Below are positions 5,004 through 8,760 of a stretch of 8,760 nt of DNA, piece after piece; position 1 is the stretch's first letter, and every line of letters starts with the position of its first letter. The position numbers and the translations under genes are program-made. The notes beneath the pieces are model-generated. The model had not been told where the DNA came from. It searched no databases and saw only the letters and a list, made by a program, of their open reading frames with translations. Source of the DNA: Microcaldota archaeon. Lineage in GTDB: Archaea; Micrarchaeota; Micrarchaeia; Norongarragalinales; UBA10210. The DNA is taken from NCBI GenBank assembly GCA_013331595.1, contig DUGE01000047.1, forward strand, positions 774 through 9,533, given 5' to 3'.

Positions 5004-5468
5004 GTGGAATCAAAGCAAGAAGAAAAATTCATGTTAAAGCAAGCCGAGGAAGACCTCAAGAAAAAGCAGGAAGAGGCTAAGGAAGAGCCCAAACAGGCAG
5101 CGGGGCAAAAAGCCGAAAGTGCAAAGGAAGAAAAAAAGCCCGGGGCGGCAAAAGAAACCAAGGCGCCGGCAAAGAAGGAAGAAAAGAAAGAGGAAGAGAA
5201 AAAGCGCGAGATAGTCCTCGAAAGGCTTTACACCATCCCCGTCAAGAAATTCCTGATTCAAAAGCCCAGGATGAAACGCCATACTAGAAGCCCGAACGTA
5301 GTCCGCACTTTCGCGGCAAAGCACATGAAAGTCGCAATGGACAAGGTCAAGTTAGAACCGAAAGTTTGGGAATCGCTTTCCCGCAGCGGAAGGGCGAAAG
5401 TCCCGGCCAAACTGAAGGTCAAGATGTCCAAGGACAAGGAAGGGATCGTATTAGTTGAATTGGCGTGA
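5004..5468 (+). CDS. rpl31e: Large ribosomal subunit protein L31e with a long charged N-terminal extension
   Basis: L31e sits near the exit of the 50S peptide tunnel, where targeting and chaperone factors dock. The core is residues about 69-154 (EIVLERLYTIPVKKF, RMKRHTRSPNVVRTF, HMKVAMDKVKLEPKVWE, KVPAKLKVKM), about the length of the whole protein in most archaea (85-95 residues). Ahead of it are about 68 residues made almost only of K, E, A, Q and P, probably coiled or disordered. The start is GTG 5004 because GAGGCGG lies at 4992-4998, 5 bases upstream; the in-frame ATG at 5031 has no such site and would still leave most of the extension. It is 40 bases after rpl39e and 10 bases before aif6. 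Confidence 0.94.
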   Translation: MESKQEEKFMLKQAEEDLKKKQEEAKEEPKQAAGQKAESAKEEKKPGAAKETKAPAKKEEKKEEEKKREIVLERLYTIPVKKFLIQKPRMKRHTRSPNVVRTFAAKHMKVAMDKVKLEPKVWESLSRSGRAKVPAKLKVKMSKDKEGIVLVELA

Positions 5469-5474
5469 AAGTGA
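5469..5474 (+). promoter_or_regulatory. Shine-Dalgarno site deciding the aIF6 start
   Basis: AAGTGA starts directly after the rpl31e stop codon (5466-5468) and is 4 bases before GTG 5479. It places the aIF6 start outside rpl31e, giving an N-terminus that matches the family. Confidence 0.5.
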
Positions 5475-5478
5475 TTTC

Positions 5479-6138
5479 GTGGAGCTAAAGATAGAAAAAA
5501 CCAACTTCTACAGGAACCCGTTCATCGGCCTTTTCCTCAAGACTAACAACAGCATCACGCTCCTTCCAGACGGCAGCCCGCACAAGCTATTGCAACTGGC
5601 GGAAAGCACGCTTGAAACCAAACCCGTCCACCTGCTCATCGACCAATCCTCGCTCGTAGGAATATTCACTGCGCTAAACGACAACGGCTGCGTACTCCCG
5701 GAATTCGCCGAGAAGAAAGAAACCGACCTGCTGAAAAAACAAGGCTTGAATGTCCTACTACTAAGGAACTACGCGCCGGGCAACAACATCCTATGCAACA
5801 ACAAGGCATGCCTGGTGAATTCGGAAATAGACCATGACGAAGCAAAGAAAATAGGCGACTGCCTCGGAGTGGAAGTATTCAGGCAGAAAACCGGTGCTAA
5901 CACGGTCGGCGCGGCAAACGTGGTTACGGACAAGGGCCTGCTTGCATTCAACGAGACAAGCGAAATCGAATTGAAGTACTTGGAAAAAAGTTTTGGTTCC
6001 AAAGGCATTGTTGGAACAACCAACCTAGGAAGCCAGTACAACGGCATCAGCCTTGTCGCAAACAACAAAGGCGCGCTCGTAGGCGAAAGCACCACGGGAG
6101 TAGAAATGCAGAGAATTTACGAAGCGTTGAACGGGTGA
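5479..6138 (+). CDS. eif6: Translation initiation factor 6 (aIF6), anti-association factor
   Basis: The product has 219 residues, the normal length. aIF6 binds the 50S subunit and blocks early joining with the 30S subunit; it has a five-bladed pentein fold of repeated units. Landmarks are KIEKTNFYRNPFIGLFLKTN at the start, LLIDQSSLVGIFTALNDNG, LPEFAEKKE, NVLLLRNYAPGNNILCNN, KTGANTVGAANVVTDKGLL and GTTNLGSQYNGISLVANNKG. The start is GTG 5479, since AAGTGA (5469-5474) lies 4 bases before it and the family begins at this point; a TTG at 5455 in the same frame overlaps rpl31e and is less likely. In the common archaeal order ribosomal protein LX follows aif6; here prefoldin alpha starts 9 bases later. 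Confidence 0.96.
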   Translation: MELKIEKTNFYRNPFIGLFLKTNNSITLLPDGSPHKLLQLAESTLETKPVHLLIDQSSLVGIFTALNDNGCVLPEFAEKKETDLLKKQGLNVLLLRNYAPGNNILCNNKACLVNSEIDHDEAKKIGDCLGVEVFRQKTGANTVGAANVVTDKGLLAFNETSEIELKYLEKSFGSKGIVGTTNLGSQYNGISLVANNKGALVGESTTGVEMQRIYEALNG

Positions 6139-6147
6139 AAAACCAGC

Positions 6148-6543
6148 ATGGCAAGGGAAGAAGAACTGCAGAAAATCGCAATGGAAATGAACTACTACCG
6201 CTCGCAGGCAGAGGAATTGCAGGGGCAAATGCGCAGCCTCAACAACCTCATTGCCGAAAACGACGCGGCTCGCGAGGCGCTCAAGGCAATGCCTGAAAAC
6301 GAGGAAAGCCTTTTCGCAATAGGAGAAGGGGTTTTCGTCAAGGCAAAGCCCTCGTCAAAAAAAGTTTTCGTTGAAATAGGCGCAAGGGTCGTAGTTGAAA
6401 AAACTTTCGAGGAAGCGTCTGCGGTTTTGGAAGCGCGCAACGCCCAGCTGGTCAAAACCCTCGGAGCGCTGCAAAACTCCCTCCAGCAGTTGGGCGGAAA
6501 AATGTCCGAATTGAACGAGCAGGCTGAAAGCATGCAGCAATAG
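6148..6543 (+). CDS. pfdA: Prefoldin subunit alpha
   Basis: The product has 131 residues, close to the usual 140. Prefoldin is an alpha2-beta4 jellyfish-shaped chaperone that holds unfolded proteins in the cytoplasm and passes them to the thermosome. The sequence shows an N-terminal coiled-coil helix (about 2-50), a central beta part with IGEGVFVKAKP, KVFVEIGARVVVEKTFEEA (about 57-88), and a C-terminal coiled-coil helix (about 89-131) ending in Q/E/M-rich sequence. This helix-beta-helix layout is that of the alpha class. GGGTGA (6133-6138), overlapping the aif6 stop, is the ribosome site for ATG 6148. Confidence 0.93.
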   Translation: MAREEELQKIAMEMNYYRSQAEELQGQMRSLNNLIAENDAAREALKAMPENEESLFAIGEGVFVKAKPSSKKVFVEIGARVVVEKTFEEASAVLEARNAQLVKTLGALQNSLQQLGGKMSELNEQAESMQQ

Positions 6544-6564
6544 AAAACTCAAAGGCGGTTTCGC

Positions 6565-8013
6565 GTGTTTGGATTCCTGAAAAAAGCGGTAAGCGGCTTT
6601 GTCGACAAGCTCACGGGCAAGGAAACGGGAAAAAAGCCCGAGGAAGAACTTAAGCAAGAGCCGAACGCACAGGCAAAGCCCGAACCTATTCAAGAACCGA
6701 AGAAAATCGAAGAAACGCCATTTACTCCAGCGAAAGAATCTATTGAAGACGAGATACTGCGCGAAGCACAAAGGGAAGTGGAACGCGAGGAAAAACGCGC
6801 CCCGCCCGTTCGTGAAGCTCCAAAACTAGAACGCCATGCCGAGCCTAAGCGCGAATTGCCTAAAGTTGAAACAACACAGGTAGAACAAGAACCGCAAAAG
6901 CCAAGGCACGAAGAACGCCACATTGCGCCAAAAACACCCATTCAACTTGAAGAAAAACAACCGTCCAAACCAGTTGAAATAATCCGCAACGAAAAACCGG
7001 CCAAGCCAATTGAAGAAAAGTTTGAAACCCCGGCAAAACAGGAGTTTGAAGAACAAAAGCCCGCTGAAACGACAATCAGGGCAGAACGCAAGCCTGTTTT
7101 TGAGGTTAAGGAAGAAAAAAAGGAATTGGCGCCGAAAGTCGGCCTGTTCAAGAAAATAACCGGAATGTTTACCGGAAGCGTTACGATTGGCGAGGGCGAA
7201 GTGCAGCCGCTGTTCGACGATTTACGCATCGCGCTTTTGGAGAGCGACGTTTCCCTAGACACTACGGAATACTTAATCGGCGATTTGCACCGCCGCCTGG
7301 TGGGAAGGCAAATTGCCAGGGGCCAGGTTAACGACGCAGTCAAAAACGAGGTGAAACTCGCCTTGCTGGATTTGTTCGGCGGTAAAAAAGATTTCCTGAA
7401 GGAAGCGTCAGGAAAAACAAAGCCCGTCAAAATCCTTTTCCTCGGCCCGAACGGCGCAGGAAAAACAACCACAATCGCAAAAATGGCTTTCCTTTTGCAG
7501 CAAAAAGGGTTCAAGAGCGTTATTGCAGCAAGCGACACTTTCCGCGCTGCCGCCATAGAACAGGCTGCGCTTCACGGCGAAAAGCTCGGCGTTAAGGTGA
7601 TTAAGCACCAGTACGGCGCAGACCCTGCCGCAGTGGCTTTCGATGCAATAGCCCACGCCAAGGCGGAAAAAATAGATTTCGTGCTAATCGACACTGCAGG
7701 AAGGCAGGATACGAACGTAAACTTGATAAAAGAAATGGAAAAAATAAACCGAGTCATCCAGCCGGACTACAAGATTTTCGTGGGTGAAAGCATTGCCGGA
7801 CATGCGCTGATAGAACAAGCCAAGAAATTCCACGAAACGGTCGGATTGGATGGATTGGTGCTGACAAAACTCGATGCCGACGCCAAGGGAGGCACGGCAT
7901 TCAGCATTGCCCACGACTTGAAAACCCCAATCCTATTTATCGGCATGGGCCAGGAGTACGGGGACTTGAAGCCCTTCGACCCCGAATGGCTCGTCAACAA
8001 CGTTTTGAGTTGA
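6565..8013 (+). CDS. ftsY: Signal recognition particle receptor FtsY
   Basis: The product has 482 residues. FtsY is the membrane-associated SRP receptor GTPase; with Srp54 it delivers ribosomes making membrane and secreted proteins to the Sec channel. The N domain helices are at about 205-285. The G domain is complete: P-loop GPNGAGKTT (294-302), DTFRAAA (324-330), DTAGR (376-380), TKLDADAKGG (434-443) and GMGQEYGDL (460-468). The N-terminus, FGFLKKAVSGFVDKL, is an amphipathic helix that could bind lipid. A similar motif, VGLFKKITGMF, recurs at 192-202 just before the N domain. Between them is about 170 residues of low-complexity K/E/P sequence. GTG 6565 is the start: AAAGGCGG (6551-6558) is 6 bases upstream and the motif begins at once. 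It is 21 bases after pfdA and 7 before alaX. Confidence 0.96.
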   Translation: MFGFLKKAVSGFVDKLTGKETGKKPEEELKQEPNAQAKPEPIQEPKKIEETPFTPAKESIEDEILREAQREVEREEKRAPPVREAPKLERHAEPKRELPKVETTQVEQEPQKPRHEERHIAPKTPIQLEEKQPSKPVEIIRNEKPAKPIEEKFETPAKQEFEEQKPAETTIRAERKPVFEVKEEKKELAPKVGLFKKITGMFTGSVTIGEGEVQPLFDDLRIALLESDVSLDTTEYLIGDLHRRLVGRQIARGQVNDAVKNEVKLALLDLFGGKKDFLKEASGKTKPVKILFLGPNGAGKTTTIAKMAFLLQQKGFKSVIAASDTFRAAAIEQAALHGEKLGVKVIKHQYGADPAAVAFDAIAHAKAEKIDFVLIDTAGRQDTNVNLIKEMEKINRVIQPDYKIFVGESIAGHALIEQAKKFHETVGLDGLVLTKLDADAKGGTAFSIAHDLKTPILFIGMGQEYGDLKPFDPEWLVNNVLS

Positions 8014-8020
8014 AAGGGTC

Positions 8021-8725
8021 TTGACAGTTTTGCTTTGCCTCAAAGATGCGTATCTAAAGGAATGCACCGCGAAAGCGGTTGAAGTTAATGGCAAGGAAGT
8101 TGTTTTCGACCAGACCGTGTTTTATCCAGTGGGTGGCGGGCTCGTCTGCGATTCCGGCACAATAGAATACAACGGCAAAACCTACAATGTTGTTGAAGTG
8201 CGCAAAAAGGAAGGCAAAGTCATTCACACTCTCGATAGTGAAGGCATTAACACTGGCGACGAGTGCATTTTGCGGATAGAATGGGAAAAGCGCTATTCAC
8301 TCATGAAAATGCACACGGCAGCCCATGTTCTCGGTGCAGTAATGTTCGAAAGCGGTGCATTAATCACAGGAAATCGAATCAAGCCCGACGAAAGCAGGTT
8401 TGACTTTTCACTAGATAATTTTGATAGGCAGAAGTTTGAGGAAATGGTTGCTAAAGCGAATGAAAAAATTGCAAGCGGGGCGGAAGTTAAGGTTTACGAT
8501 TTGCCGCGTGAAGAGGCATTCAAAATTCCAGGGGTGGTGAAATTAGCTGAAGCCCTACCGCCGAATATTCCGGTATTGCGCATTGTGGAAATTGTTGGAA
8601 TTGACATTCAAGCCGACGGCGGAGTGCACGTTGCAAACACTCGCGAATGTGGAACGATCGAGACAACCAAGCTCGACAACAAAGGCAGTAAAAACAAACG
8701 GATTTACTTCAAGCTTTCTACCTAG
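8021..8725 (+). CDS. alaX: Alanyl-tRNA editing protein AlaX (AlaX-M type)
   Basis: The product has 234 residues, the size of medium AlaX proteins. These free-standing relatives of the AlaRS editing domain deacylate Ser-tRNA(Ala), and some also Gly-tRNA(Ala). The N-terminal part is a beta-barrel resembling translation factors, with FYPVGGG (about 34-40). The C-terminal editing domain has the metal motif H98-x3-H102 (HTAAHVLG) and H203 in DGGVHVANTREC. The fourth expected ligand, the cysteine four residues before H203 in the AlaRS motif CGGTH, is Asp199 here. TTG 8021 fits the family start (LLCLKDAYLKE), but AAAGGGT ends 1 base before it, so TTG 8030 is also possible. It follows ftsY by 7 bases and is probably in the same transcript. 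Confidence 0.93.
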   Translation: MTVLLCLKDAYLKECTAKAVEVNGKEVVFDQTVFYPVGGGLVCDSGTIEYNGKTYNVVEVRKKEGKVIHTLDSEGINTGDECILRIEWEKRYSLMKMHTAAHVLGAVMFESGALITGNRIKPDESRFDFSLDNFDRQKFEEMVAKANEKIASGAEVKVYDLPREEAFKIPGVVKLAEALPPNIPVLRIVEIVGIDIQADGGVHVANTRECGTIETTKLDNKGSKNKRIYFKLST

Positions 8726-8760
8726 GAAAGAAAACTTCGAAAGCAATCAAGATTATTACT

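Noticed and set aside
6942..7556. Long minus-strand open frame opposite ftsY
   Set aside because: It is a shadow of the biased codon use in ftsY, whose GTPase motifs prove the plus-strand frame.
1..8760. CRISPR arrays, insertion sequences, rRNA genes
   Set aside because: No regularly spaced direct repeats, transposase motifs or rRNA-like sequence were seen on either strand.
8726..8760. Start of another gene after alaX
   Set aside because: Only 35 bases remain; they are AT-rich with no start codon and ribosome site that can be assigned.

Overview
The window is archaeal. Evidence: a run of genes found together only in archaea (RNase P subunit Rnp4, ribosomal protein S19e, a PDCD5-family protein, L39e, L31e, aIF6, prefoldin alpha, FtsY); an archaeal-type Elp3, ThpR, a CDP-alcohol phosphatidyltransferase and a stand-alone AlaX editing protein; and a tRNA with archaeal bulge-helix-bulge introns. 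Compact genes, divergent family members and a rare tRNA-Ile(UAU) suggest a DPANN-type lineage, but this is an inference from a handful of genes and I would not name a phylum.

Layout. 1-826 (minus): 5' part of elp3, which runs off the left edge. 928-1758 (minus): a secreted or surface beta-domain protein. 1816-2334 (plus): thpR, divergent from it across a 57-base gap. 2318-2818 (minus): a phosphatidylserine/archaetidylserine synthase-like enzyme whose 3' end overlaps thpR by 17 bases. 2863-3072 (plus): tRNA-Ile(UAU) interrupted twice, by a 40-base intron at 37/38 and a 95-base intron in the T-loop at 59/60. 3092-3574 (plus): an unrecognised, AT-richer gene. 3603-3887: rnp4. 3888-4032: a gene-free stretch with a strong hairpin and AT-rich promoter-like sequence. 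4033-8725: a tight eight-gene run rps19e, pdcd5, rpl39e, rpl31e, aif6, pfdA, ftsY, alaX with gaps of 7 to 40 bases. The last 35 bases show nothing I can name.

The genes join RNA maturation and translation. Rnp4 matures tRNA 5' ends, Elp3 modifies wobble uridines, ThpR acts on 2',3'-cyclic phosphate or 2'-5' ends, and AlaX clears mischarged tRNA-Ala. S19e, L39e and L31e are ribosomal, aIF6 guards the large subunit, and prefoldin and FtsY handle emerging proteins. Genes inside the long run mostly have clear Shine-Dalgarno sites and often GTG or TTG starts. thpR, the synthase gene and the secreted-protein gene instead have AT-rich boxes about 26-32 bases before the start codon, as expected of leaderless transcripts.

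Most worth a second look: the doubly interrupted tRNA-Ile(UAU) with its T-loop intron, the altered cysteine cluster of Elp3, the roughly 68-residue charged N-terminal extension on L31e, the repeated amphipathic motif in FtsY, the unknown gene after the tRNA, and the hairpin before rps19e.
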